The notes under the pieces: model-generated
Told to the model about the DNA's origin: nothing
Seen by the model: only the letters and a program-made list of their open reading frames with translations
The model's database searches: none
Origin: Chelonoidis abingdonii
Lineage: Eukaryota > Chordata > Testudines > Testudinidae
NCBI RefSeq assembly: GCF_003597395.2
Contig: NC_133771.1
Coordinates: 59,257,572 to 59,321,571, forward strand
DNA length: 64,000 bases
Direction: 5' to 3'
Part shown: positions 10,552 through 22,360 of the stretch, in pieces
Numbering within the stretch: position 1 is the first letter of the stretch
Layout of the letters: each line of letters opens with the position of its first letter
Made by a program: the position numbers and the translations under genes

Positions 10552-13315
10552 GTAAGTTTTCTACTGTATAGTTTTTATTGCAAATATTGATACACTCAAA
10601 CCTACAAATTGTTCCTCACTTATCTTACTTTGACATCTCTTCCATCCATCATTTCATCTTGACCCTTTCTAAGGTGGGGTTTCTGTGGTGGTAGGTAGCA
10701 AGTCAAAACAATGTATTCCAAAAGTATGGAGATTTATGATCCCTAAAGACAGTTAATTAAAATAAAATAATATATTGTATTACTGTACTGAGCTATAGTT
10801 TGAAGGAAAAATTCTTATTTTATCTGGGATAATAAAACACATTTTCATCTCAGGTGTTGTCAAATTTTCCCTATTGAGCAATTTTGATTAACTCTTTGTT
10901 TAAAGGCCACTTTGTTTAAATCTTTAAAAGAATGGTTAAGGGAAAAGTAATCCCTTCTGAATTGCACTGATGAACGCTAAGTGTATTAGTTTCAGTTTAG
11001 TTTTAATTTAATTTAGTTTTAAACTGTAGTGGTCTTGTAAGTTACCATGGACTAGATTCCCTTTCATGGAGTTAATTCCTGATCCTTCTGTCAGGCAGGT
11101 GGGTTTTGTGCCCTCTTTTCCACCCATATAGAGTGAGCTGGAGAGCTTGGGGTTGGGGTTAGGGTTTCCCAGGGATCTATATGGAAGCCTTCTAGCCTGG
11201 CAATTCCCTTTTCTCTGGCATCATGGATCCACTGGTGGCCAACTATCTCACTCTTTCATGAGAGTTGAGATATATATGTGGAAGACCACTGCCACATGCT
11301 GATTTTGAGGGGATAACCTGGCCCCATAATATGCTCTAAAATGTTTAAATAGTCTTTCATCTTATCAACGGATATGCTAACTATTGTGAGACCTAGTCCA
11401 GCTTCCCAGATGCTGTATCAAGGCACTAGAATCTTTGACAGCGTCCTAAATGTATTTGGAGCTCCTTTTTTCTATATGAACTCAATTAAAAAATTTACAA
11501 GAAACAAAATATATAATACAGCTAATCCCGTCTACAACTGAACTATTGTTGTGTACTTTTCCTCTTCTTTGAACTAGAATTTATTTTATTAAGGATCTTT
11601 TGAAATTCAGATTTTAAAAAAATTAAAAATGCAGAAACAGCCTTTTTCAGAGTTATTCTGGGAATATGTTATACTCTTAGTATACCCGTTTAACGCCCAA
11701 TAACCCTACTTGGAGTTAAATGCACTTTTTGAAAGAAGGATGCAGCTGCATACATGACCTGCTTAACATGTTCAGAGTTTTAAAACTGTGTGTGTGCACC
11801 ACATCCTCTCACCTGCAGGTGGTATCATTAGAACAAGTTATATAGGAAAAACTAGTTTACTTCGGTATTATAGGTAATATTAGGCAGTGCAAGATGTACA
11901 ATACAGATTATTCAGAAGAACTGGAACATGATTTAATTATTCTTTATCTAATATTTCTAGTCACACACCAACACTGGTCCAAAATTTGTTCCTGACTTCA
12001 GTAGTGTTGCACCAAGCATAAATTGGGTTTACTGTATTTAAAATAAAGCCAAAGGGTGTGACTTAAAACCAAACACATTCAGAATTAAGGTTTAAACTGC
12101 TTCCTGAATTTTTCTTGTTGTGCCTAGTCATTGCAGTAATTATCATTCTTTCTCCAGACCTTTAGAACAGTGGTGCTTTCTATTAGTTTTGCAAAATTCT
12201 GTTCTATTGTCACACAAGGCAAGGACAGGAGAGTAAAAAAATATTGGTTTTATCAATATCAACATTGTTGTCAGGGTAAATGTGAGTTAGAATATTTTTG
12301 TACCTGGTCTGGGAAGTGTTCATGATGGTTTTGCAAGGCTGTTACCAATTAAGTACAGTAAATTGCAGTACTTAGGCACAATAAAGAAAGTCAGCCCACA
12401 GCAGAGACTTGAAGCATTCAATATAAAATAACCTATTTTTGAATGATAGGACCCATCTGTGCTGGAAAGGCAACAGACTCATCAATCTGGTTACATAGTT
12501 GCCTTCTTTCCCAGTTATGAAACAGTTACAATTTGTTTTGTGCACATGACCTAGTGTTGTTATTACTGGGGCAGATGACTGGGCTAAGGCCTTGGAAATG
12601 GCTAGAGTTTTAGCCCAGTTATGGAACATGGTTGATGCCTGTCCACACTACAGATTTTAACCATGTTGTAACTGGGGCAAGGGACATCAGTGTTATAGCT
12701 TATCTGATAGTTGTTTTTGTAGTATAGCTCTAAAACCAATTAACTTCCAATTTTTGACTCACCTAAAAACTTTAAAATGGTCAAATTGTCCTATTTAAAA
12801 TAAATAAATAAAATAAAAAGACCCCACCCCCACCCCAGATGTCATAATTGGGTTAGGACCTTGTCTGGTATGTTGACTTGACACGTTTCTAGGAGAGGAA
12901 GTGTTACGTTATGGACTCTTGGAAACAAGAAGCCTGTGGTGAAAACACAAATATATAACTATAGTGGCTCTATTAGGTGCCCTTAAAACATATAGAAAGT
13001 GTTTTTCATGGCAAAACTGACATATTAATTGTTAATATTTCCATTCTTCTTTGACTTCTCCATTCTTTGCTACAATGTTTCATGCTTTTATGGGTCCATG
13101 ATAGAATATATATATATTTTGGGCATGTAGTACTTTAAATATTTTTTTATTTACAAATGTTTTTTTTTAATTCTTACGTTTTTAACTCTTTATAGAGACA
13201 CTTACTAGAATTGCCTTTCTTTGAAATCTGCCTATTAATATTTGCCTACTTTTTTCTTTTTCTCTTCCTGTTTCTTTTTTGTCTTTACTCTGCTTCCTTG
13301 GATGCTTTCCCAAAG
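10552..13315. other. RIMS1 intron, nothing else recognised
   Basis: Intron sequence between the zinc-finger exon and the candidate microexon. It has AT-rich tracts and short homopolymers. GGGGTTAGGGTTT near 11157 is a single telomere-like motif, not an array. There is no supportable gene. Confidence 0.5.
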
Positions 13316-13327
13316 GAGGACAAAGTG
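13316..13327 (+). CDS. RIMS1: Candidate 12-nt RIMS1 microexon (Glu-Asp-Lys-Val)
   Basis: GAGGACAAAGTG is preceded by an unusually long pyrimidine tract (about 13249-13312) ending CCCAAAG and followed by GTTAGA, a usable donor. It is in phase with the upstream exon, which ends on a complete Asn codon. As I recall, mammalian RIM1 reads SNN-EDKV-VMWVC here, so these four residues are exactly those expected. UGC motifs sit in the tract near 13291 and 13303, as in neuronal microexons controlled by SRRM4 (nSR100). Skipping it would keep the frame. The next exon (VMWVCNLC) was not found. Transcript support is needed. Confidence 0.65.
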
Positions 13328-14498
13328 GTTAGAATCCATGCTTTCTTTTATCATTTATTATTATAATGTTGTTAGTAAAGTAAATGTGAAGTATATTAAT
13401 GTTAATTATTTAACTGAAATTTTAAAATAATCTTTTGCGAAAAACAAAAAAAACAAACCCCAAAACAACAAAAAAAAAAGCCCAACAAAATTCCTGGTTT
13501 GTGTGCAGTTGCCAAAATTAGGATAATCAACCAAAATCATTAAAACCTGTGGGCAGTGATCAATCTCTGTAGTTCTAAAGAGTTCAAGAAAAGAGCAGAA
13601 GATGACAAAATGTAATAAAGAGCTTATTGCAGTAGATATGAGTATAATTACAACCTGACTTTTGATTTTTCTGATGCAAGATCCTTCCATCTGCCTTCAG
13701 GAAATCTAGTTTAATTTTTTAAGTATATTTTTAATTTGATGTATCATTTGCTGTGTCTTAACTCTCACTGCAGCAAAAATTCAGTTGACTTCTAATTCAT
13801 GGGAAGTCAACCTTTTGATTTTACATTTGAAGTATTTTGACCATGCTGATGCTGGCAAAAGATACTGCCTAAAAATGGGCAAAAGTATAATGGGTGGTGC
13901 TTCATGAATCCCATGTGAATAAGGTAAATGATACATTTGAAAAGTTGTGGAGCGGCCTGATTCATTATTGAAATGTGCAACAAGGCCTATGCATTTTCTG
14001 AGATAGGACCACTGTGCACCATTTCTGGGTCAAATAAGTATGTTTATGTGGCGCAAGCAGAACTCTGTGTTCAGTAAGTGGCTGCTCATCCAACTGTGCA
14101 TTCGCTGCACTGGAGGAAATAGTAGATGGGTGTGGGTGAAAGAGTAGGTGTGTTTTTCTTAGCTTCAATTCCCAGCCAGACAGATGTAGTATAGAGCCAG
14201 GATCCCAGCCCAGAAGCATTACTCCAGACTTCTACCTTAGCATATCAGGCAATGGGAATTAGCAAGCTTTCTTCGGTCATCTGAAAAGGTGCTGGAGGCA
14301 CAACAGCCAAGCACAGCATTACCCATCCCTGACTTGCAGGCTGCTATAACTGTGTCATGGAATGGCAATGTTTCATCCTGCAGAGGTCATAGCACAGGCC
14401 TAATTTGAGACTAAGGCTGCAGCTCCGCTGGGGACGCATACCTTCCATGGTAACTGCTCCCTTTATTATTAGGATTGCTGTTGGCATATTTACACATA
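13328..14498. other. RIMS1 intron, nothing recognised
   Basis: AT-rich sequence, with an A-rich tract at about 13440-13480. Open frames here look like chance. Confidence 0.5.
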
Positions 14499-14511
14499 TA
14501 TAATATATATA

Positions 14512-14877
14512 GGTTTCAGAGTAGCAGCTGTGTTAGTCTGTATCTGCAAAAAGGACAGGAGTACTTGTGGCACCTTAGAGACTAACAAATTTATTTCAGC
14601 ATAAGCTTTCGTGGGCTACAGCTCACTTCTTTGGATGCATAGAATGGAACACACAGAGAGAAGATATTTGCTATCTGAGCTATCAGCTCATCTCAATTGA
14701 TTGGCCTCTTCCAGTTGGTATGTGTACTTACACCTTTTCATGTTCTCTGTATGTATAAATATCTTCTGTCTGTGTGTTCCATTCTATCCATCTGAAGAAC
14801 TGAGCTGTAGCCCACGAAAGCCTATGCTGAAATAAATTTGTTAGTCTCTAAGGTGCCACAATTACTCCTGTTCTTTT
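14512..14877 (+). mobile_element. PLE-type element with paired hammerhead motifs
   Basis: The 13-bp direct repeat TATAATATATATA flanks it (14499-14511 and 14878-14890), though in AT-rich context. It has two inverted arms. The right arm has CTGAAGA (14792-14798), a degenerate stem II and GAAA (14816-14819), then the short CCTATG stem-III loop with G at the cleavage base, which should block cleavage. The left arm, read on minus, keeps stem II and GAAA but has CAAAGA for CTGAAGA. The outer flanks carry TAGTCTCTAAGGTGCCACA and its inverse. The family resembles the ribozyme-bearing terminal repeats of turtle PLEs. Confidence 0.75.
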
Positions 14878-14890
14878 TATAATATATATA

Positions 14891-16125
14891 TAAAATCTGG
14901 AACATGATAGTATGGGAGTGAATCGAATGTGTCCCTGATATTGCTTAACATATATGCATGCAGTACACATTATTATATCTCAAGATTTTGATTTACACAG
15001 GCATTTTTGGCAAGCTGCCATCAAATCCTGGGAACTGGTCCCTCCGACCAGCTTCAGGTTCCTTCCCACTCCAAAGAGATACTCTCCTGTGTACTTTACA
15101 TGGGCTTTCATAATGACTGTGAATTATGACATTATTGCATAGTTGGACACTTCACTGTATAGCATATTTGGCACTCTGGACAAAGTGGTGAATTGAGCTG
15201 TGGGGCTTTCTGACCTCTCCAGTTCTAATAATCGAACTTATTTGGGATGGGGGGTAAAGCTCCCCATGCAGTACTGCTCTGTTTCTATATCAATATAGCA
15301 TTGATTAATCCGACTTGGTGTATTAACAGGGGATAGCTATTACTGCAAAAGCACTTAATGATGTGAGGAATGTGGAGACAGCAAATACATTCGTATTTTT
15401 TTTGTTAAGTGCAAGACTTTTTTTAATTGTGCTTGCTTCTTTTAAAACTGATATATTTTAGGATGAATTTAAAAGTAAAAACTGAGTAAAAATAACCGGA
15501 TGTCCTTTTACAAATAACACAATTGGCTGCATTTATTTAAAGCAATGTCAAAAAAAGTTAGATTTTTCAATGTTCAGTGGCTCAGAGTTCTTGTCTAATT
15601 CAGATGTTAGGTTCAATCTTGCAGACTTTATTCAATCTTAATGGGAGTTTAACCTGAGTGAGGACTTACTTATGACTTAAAGACTGGGCATGTTGTTTCC
15701 ACTCAGCTTTTTTACACCACCATTTAATTACATTACTTCTAATTCAGGATGATCAGGTTAAATTTTTTAAAGAATGTAGTGGTCCATGTAAAAGAGGGTT
15801 TCTCCTGCCCAGCATGTACTTATATAACTGTCCACATAGGGGGATGTGTGAGCATCCCCACACTGACCTGCTCTGAGGCTGCTGCAAAATCTCTTCATGT
15901 CTCTCTACCACTTAGAGGTACCCACCTTCCTCAAGCAAGCCAGACAACAGGCCTCCCACTTAATGTGCAGTGTGGTCCAGTTGCATTTCTTTTAATCAAG
16001 AATGATCAGGTTAAATTTTTTAAACAATGTTGGTTAAGGAAAAACATAGGTATCAATCCTTTTATTTGGCAAATATTTTTTTTTAGTGACTAAGACTTGG
16101 TTTTGAAATTATATGACAGAACTTT
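14891..16125. other. RIMS1 intron with a 29-bp direct repeat pair
   Basis: Positions 15749-15777 and 16002-16030 are direct copies with one mismatch (core ATGATCAGGTTAAATTTTTT). The 224 bp between them is less AT-rich than its surroundings. This could be a tandem duplication or a target duplication around an insertion. The rest shows nothing recognisable. Confidence 0.5.
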
Positions 16126-16133
16126 CTATTGAC

Positions 16134-17777
16134 TAGGGCTGTCAAGCAATAAAAAAATCATGATTAATCGCGCGATTAAAAAGTTAATCATGATTAATTG
16201 TGCTGTTAATAATAGAATACCATTTATTTAAATATTTGTGGATGTTTTCTACATTTTCAAATATATTGATTTCAATGACACAGAATACAAAGTGTACAGT
16301 GCTCACTTTCTCTTTATTTTTTATTACAAGTATCTGCACTGTAAAAGAAATAGTATTTTTCCATCACCTAATACAAGTACTGTAGTGCAAACTCTTTAGC
16401 ATGAAAGTTGAACTTACAAATGTAGAATTATGTACAAAAAAACTGCATTCAAAAATAAAACAATGTAAAACTTTAGAGCTGCAAGTCCACTCAGTCCTAC
16501 TTCTTGTTAAGCCAATGCTCAGGCAAACAAGTTTGTTTACATTTGCAGGAGATAATACTGCCTGGTTCTTGTTTACAATGTCACTTGACAGTGAGAACAG
16601 GCATTCTCATAGCACTGTTGTAGCTGGAATCACAAGATATCTACATGCCAGATGCACTAAAGATTCATATGTCCCTTCATGCTTCAACGATCATTCCAGA
16701 GGACATGCATCCATGCTGATAATGGGTTCTGCTCAATAATGATCCAAAGCAGAGTGGACCAATGCATGTTCATTTTCATCATCTGAGTCAGATGCCACCG
16801 ACAGAAGCTTGATTTTCTTTTTTGGTGGTTTGGATTCTGTAGTTTCAGCATCTGAATGTTGCTCTTTTAAGACTTCTGAAAGCATGCTCCACATGTCATC
16901 CCTCTCAGATTTTGGATGGCACTTCAGATTCTTAAACCTTGGGTTGAATGTTGTAGCTATTTTTAGAAATCTCACATTGGTACCTTCTTTGCGTTTTGTC
17001 AAATCCACTGTGAAAGTGTTCTTAAAATGAACATGTGCTGGGTCATCATCTGAGACTGCTATAACGTGAAATATATGGCAGAATGTGGGTAAAACAGAAC
17101 TGGAGACATACAGTTCTTCCCCAAGGAGTTCAGTCACAAATTTAATTAACACATTTTTTGAACAAGCATCATCGGCATGAAAGCATGTCCTCTGGAATGG
17201 TGACCGAAGCATCAAAGGGCATACGAATGTTTAGCATATGTGGCATGTAAATGCCTTGCAATGCCAGCTACAAAAGTGCCATGCAAACACGTGTCCTCAC
17301 TTTCAGATGACATTGTAAATCAGAAGCAGGCAGCAGTGTCTCCTGTAAATGTAAACAAACTTAATTGTCTTAGCGATTGGCTGAGCAAGAAGTAGGAGTG
17401 AGTGGACTTGTAGGCTTAAGTTTTACATTGTTTTGTTTTTGACTGCAGTTATGTAACAAAAAAAAATTGACATTTGTAAGTTACACTTTCATGATGAAGA
17501 GATTGCACTACAGTACTTGTATGAGGTGAACTGAAAAATACTATTTTTATCATTTTTACAATGCAAATATCTGTAATAAAATAACAATATAAAATGAGCA
17601 CTGTACAATTTGTATTCTGTGTTGTAACTGAAATCAATATATTTGAAAATGTAGAAAAATATCCAAAAATGTAAAATTAATTTCAATAGATATTCTATTG
17701 TTTAATGGTGTGATTAATCGTGATTAATTTTTTTTGAGTGAATCGTGTGAGTTAACTGTGATTAATCAACAGCCCTA
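16134..17777 (-). mobile_element. hAT element with long inverted ends and transposase remnant
   Basis: The 8-bp duplication CTATTGAC lies at 16126-16133 and 17778-17785, diagnostic in length for hAT. Ends are TAGGGCTGTC and ACAGCCCTA. Beyond these, about 430 bp at each side (to about 16560, and from about 17340) are imperfect inverted copies, giving a foldback layout. Subterminal GATTAATCGCGCGATTAA-like palindromes are typical of this family. The centre carries the transposase remnant described separately. The element lies in an intron. Confidence 0.88.
16733..17215 (-). pseudogene. hAT transposase remnant
   Basis: A 160-codon open frame inside the hAT element. It contains a recognisable hAT/ZBED-like segment, with NPRFKNLKC followed by SERDDMWSMLSEVLK, a Lys-rich patch (PPKKKIK), and an acidic SDSDDENEH stretch. 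Full hAT transposases are typically 600 residues or more, with an N-terminal BED finger, DDE catalytic residues and a C-terminal dimerisation region. Only an internal part is seen, so it cannot be functional alone. Similarity to neighbouring copies of the family probably keeps the frame readable. Confidence 0.7.
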
Positions 17778-17785
17778 CTATTGAC

Positions 17786-19545
17786 ATACATTTTTTTTCT
17801 CCATATTTACAAGAATATGTTGTACCTGAAAATGTTAAACCCCCTTGTAATGGGATTTAGGAGTTCCCAGCCTGCTATATTGCCATCAATATTTTATGAT
17901 TTCCAGTGCACTTGGTAGGATGAGTAAGGAGCTGCTCGTGTGTTGAGGTGGCTGAGGCATAAACTTTATCTTTATCATGATTATTAAGAAATGCAAGGTC
18001 TAACTTTTTAATATATACCTAGAAATTCATTTTTAATAAGTGTTCCTGCATACATTAGTATGGGACAGTTTTTCACATTTATAGCTGCAATCTGCTCTTT
18101 CTTCATATGTTTACAGATAGACTACATTTAATGGATGCAGGTGAAAGGGACAGCTCAAGCTTAAAATAAGTCATGTGCAATACAGTAGTAACAGTAATAA
18201 TATTTGGGTTTAGCACATAGAAACTAGTGGTTGTATGGTCTATGAACAAAGTGCCAATGTTTTACTTTTTTCCATATTACCATCCTATTCAAGAACAGTG
18301 TTTATTCATTTTAGCAATACATTCACTAAATGGGTGACACATATCCAAAAGAGGACATTTGAGCGGTGTTGCATATTCCTTACAAGAAATAATGATACTT
18401 ATAAGAGATGGCTTTTACATGTGAAAAGAACCTACAGAAGAGGTGGTGTGAGGAGTTTTGGTAAGAGAGGGATGGGGCACGTTGATCTTATGAGAAAAAA
18501 TTGATATCCTGTTCTTTAACTATTTTCTTTCCCATTGATCAATATGTTTCTTTTCATGCAGTTAGATCCATAGTTATTCTTTATTGTTTCTCACTCCAGG
18601 AAACCAATTTATCATACTTACTTAACCTGCATAAACCTTATGCAAATACACCCTAATTATTTCAATATATACTTAAGGGATATTAAGTACATTTATTAAC
18701 AGATTTTAGTTTATATGCTTTTCCTCTGCATTGTTTGTTAAATCCTCTTAGAAGTTTGAATATAAAATTAGTTCTCCTGTTCCTTTTGATATTTTTCATT
18801 GGCATACTTTACATATTGTATCTGAAGTTTTCCTCTGTTTCTTCTGGAGCATGGGTCCTTTATGTCTCAGTTTCATTTACTTCTTGATGTTACCTAATCA
18901 CCTGCTTGAGAGAAGGAGGAGCAACCCTGCTGAGCATGCTCAGTTCACCTCTTCCCCAAGCTGTAACCTGTGATGTCAATAGCCCAAATAGGAGTAAGGC
19001 GCTCTTTACTTGACACAGATGATTTCATCCTCCACGCAGCTGTGCTGGCCGCTGCTGGATGTAAGTAATCCGTGTCACATAAATGGCTGGAGATCCCTGG
19101 AACAAAGAGGAACTGAAAGCATATTGTGACTCTTGGATGGTGTAAATCCTTTCCCAAAATATCCTTTGTGATATTTTTTGCAAAATCAAACTGTTGTATC
19201 TCTCCTTTATAACCACATGATTATAAATGTCTTAGCTAGCTCTTGTTCCTTCTCTACTTAAGGAAACAGATGCATTTTAATATTCAAAAGTAATCTTCAA
19301 TGAGAGGATAGATTTTCTTGGAATCAGGTTCTAACTTGCTCATCATTTACTCTGAATAAATCTGACCACTTGACACTTATAACTACTGAAATTTTCTTAA
19401 AGGAGAAAAAAAAATGTAACCCTCCCCTCAAATAAAACAAAACAAAAAGTGATGATCAAATTTGACTATTCAGATAATTTTTCACAATCAACCCACAGAG
19501 TTAAAATAAAATTTCAAAAATACTTCCTAATAACAAATAAACTAT
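17786..19545. other. RIMS1 intron, nothing recognised
   Basis: AT-rich sequence. The + open frame 18235-18504 has no recognisable domain and no clear splice context. Confidence 0.5.
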
Positions 19546-19735
19546 GAAGATAGCTCAGTGGTTTGAGCATTGGCTTGCTAAACCCAGGGTTGTGAGTTCA
19601 ATCCTTGAGGGGGGCATAGGGATTTGGGGCAAAAATCAGTACTTGGTCCTGCTAGTGAAGGCAGGGGGCTGGACTCGATGACCTTTCAAGGTCCTTTCCA
19701 GTTCTAGGAGATAGATATATCTCCTATTATTATAA
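19546..19735 (+). repeat. tRNA-derived SINE with CR1-like tail (Cry type)
   Basis: It starts with a Pol III A box (TAGCTCAGTGG, 19551-19561) and a B box (GAGTTCAATCC, 19594-19604). Its 3' part, GGACTCGATGACC...GGTCCTTTCCAG, matches the CR1 LINE tail, which the CR1 machinery would recognise. This is the structure of the tortoise/cryptodiran tRNA SINE family and is the best single marker for the source organism. It is a SINE, not a tRNA gene, because no cloverleaf 3' half follows. Confidence 0.85.
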
Positions 19736-21707
19736 CTTGCAGTCTGCTCATGGTTATTATGATTGCAGAAAAAGAGACTAAATTAATCAGATAAATGATT
19801 CATTAAAAGTAATTTGCTCAGTTGTAATGATAATACTGATATTTTCTCTATTTTTTTTACCCTCTCTCTGTACCTAATCTTATTATACCATGCTCATCGT
19901 GATGGTATCTGGGTACCCATTATTGTGCTACTGAGGGTAGTAAAACATGTCAGTATAAGGCTCAGAGTAGCAGAAAACTAGAAGATTTGTTGCATGCTTT
20001 CCTGTACCTCTGAGAAGTGCAGAAGACCCTTTAAATGGTGAGGACTCCATGGCTCTATAAATTATGTCTAAAACAATTCTTAAACACACACAGCTTTCTC
20101 TGAATATGTTTATATATCTATATATCATTTCTTTTCTGTGTTAGAGACTCAGAGATGCTGTTAAGTAATTTTCTGCTGTTTTCAGTTTTCTCAGAAAATT
20201 ACTTATGAATGGGCCAAAACCACAAAGTTTGACTGTGAATGTGAATCAAAACTTCTCCAAAGTTTAGGGGGGATTCAGGCTTGGGATTTTAGTTCCAGAT
20301 CATCTCTACTCCTTATATGGCGATATGATGTTACCAAGTATTTTCCCAAGACAAATCTATTTCCTTTTCTCCTTCAGTGTTCTGAAACACACCACAGAGG
20401 ACTGTGCCTATCTCCTGGGAGAAATTTGCATGTGGTTAGATGGTCCAATATTCATCTTTCAGTTCACTTGATGAAAAGTCCGTGTTTCAAGCTGGCTATT
20501 TAAATGGCTCCACAGTAAGCTAAATGGTTGTTAGCAATTTCAGGGAATTATGGGAGAGCTTGCATTCCCAGAGAGTGATTTTTGCGTCATGGTCAAGCCT
20601 TTTCATGAGCCAGATGCTTCTAGTGTGAGTTGAGATGGATAGCCCTGAACTAAGTGATGTATTGTAGTCCAGTAACAGGTAATATTAACTTCTCTTCACA
20701 AGCCAAAATCTTGGCCCATCAAAGCCAATGATATGCCCCCCTAGACTTCAATAAGACTATAATTTTACAACAAAATTAAGCTTGAAAAAGGGATTGGAGC
20801 AAACAAAGCAAGATCCTTGTTGTTGCCCATTTTTCACATTGTCCAGAAATTTCAGTTCTGGTGCGAAGGGCAGGAGAGAGACTTTATCCATTTGTGTGTG
20901 TAGGAAATTTTGGGCAGGGCAGGAACTGACTATAGATCAAAATTTAAAGTAGGTAATTATTGTAGTGCATTGTGTTTATCTGAGCATAGTGACATATGAC
21001 TGGAGAAATGAAATGTCAACTGTTTTTCCTGAAGTGCTACAGGTTGGCTTTTCTGGACTATGATTGATTGAAATTATTTTCATTATATTACAGTGTAAGT
21101 AATTTATAATCAGAAAAGAAAACATACTCATCACATGATTTTCTGTAGTTGTGGGCCAGGTGTTTGGGAGACTCATCATCATTTTAATGCTTTTTAGGAT
21201 TTATGTTTTCACAATATCTTGCTGATTTAAGCCTAACTAACTTGAATGCACATGCTATGCAATTTAACCACTTAAAAATGTTCATGCCACAAGACTTTAA
21301 TGTAGCCAGAACAAAACTTCAGAATTGGCAAGAATTGTTTTCACTTCTCTTTCACAAAAGTGATAATTTTTGTCAAAAAAATGTCACATACTTCATTAAA
21401 AGGCTAATTTATATGTTGCTGACTAATACAGCTGCAACACCAAAACTGTTTCCTCAAAAGGAGGTAAGATGACATTACAGATTGCAAAGTGACAGATAAA
21501 TTATCTCTCCGTAGCATTCAGCACAACTTGTTTCCTAAAAGATTTAGTTTTCATATGCATCAGAGAAAAAGCGCTGCTTTTCACTCAGCATTGTCTAAAA
21601 CTGCTGCTTTCAGCAGATAAAAGAAGCACTGTAAGAAGTTGAAGAAAAAAATCTACCTGGTAAGACTTAAAGACTGACTTTCTGAGTATGTATTTCACTG
21701 TTGAGTT
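19736..21707. other. RIMS1 intron, nothing recognised
   Basis: AT-rich sequence. Open frames such as 21203-21472 have no recognisable domain. Confidence 0.5.
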
Positions 21708-22360
21708 ACTCATAAACTTTAAGGTCAGAAGGGACCATCGTGATCATCTAATCTGATTTGCGCACTGCAGGCCACAATCTCTGGTTAAGTTACTGAAGTC
21801 CTCAAATCATGGTTTAAAGATTTCAAGTTATAGAGAATTCACCATCTGCGCTAGTTTAAACATGCAAGTGACCTGTGACCCATGCTACACAGGAAGGTGA
21901 ACCCTCCCCCAGGGTCTTTGCCAATATGAACTGAGGAAAAATTCCTTCCAGAACCCAAACATGGTTATCGGTTAGATCCTGAGCATGTGGGCAAGACCCA
22001 CAAGCCAGATGCCTGGGAAAGAATGATCTGTAGTAACTCAGAGACCTCCCCATCTAGTGTCCCATCTCCAGCAGTTGGGGATTTTTTGCTACTGGCAGAT
22101 ACCAACAGGCCACATGCCATTGTAGGCAGTCCTGTTATACCATCCCCTCCATAAATTTATCAAGCTCAGTCTTGAAGTGAGTTAGTTAGGTTTATTACCC
22201 TCATTTCGAGCATAAACTTGATGGACCATTTGTATCCATTTGTTCTCGTGTCCACATTGGCACTTAGCTTAAATAACTCCTCTCCCTCCCTGGTATTTAT
22301 TTCTCTGATATATTCATAGAGAGCAACTTCTTTATAAATTTGTGTAGAGCCAAGTTATTT
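21708..22360 (-). repeat. CR1 LINE 3' region
   Basis: A 5'-truncated CR1 copy in minus orientation. Read on plus it opens AAGGTCAGAAGGGACCATCG, the complement of a CR1 3' end, and continues through GAGTTACTGAAGTCC-like and CATGTGGGCAAGACCCAC-like sequence, a subfamily common in turtles and crocodilians. Only non-coding 3' sequence is present. It is moderately diverged and therefore old. Confidence 0.8.

Noticed and set aside
11150..11170. Telomeric repeat
   Set aside because: Only one or two GGGTTAGGG-like units, no array.
19551..19625. tRNA gene
   Set aside because: A and B boxes are present but the 3' half has no cloverleaf and is followed by a CR1-like tail: a SINE.
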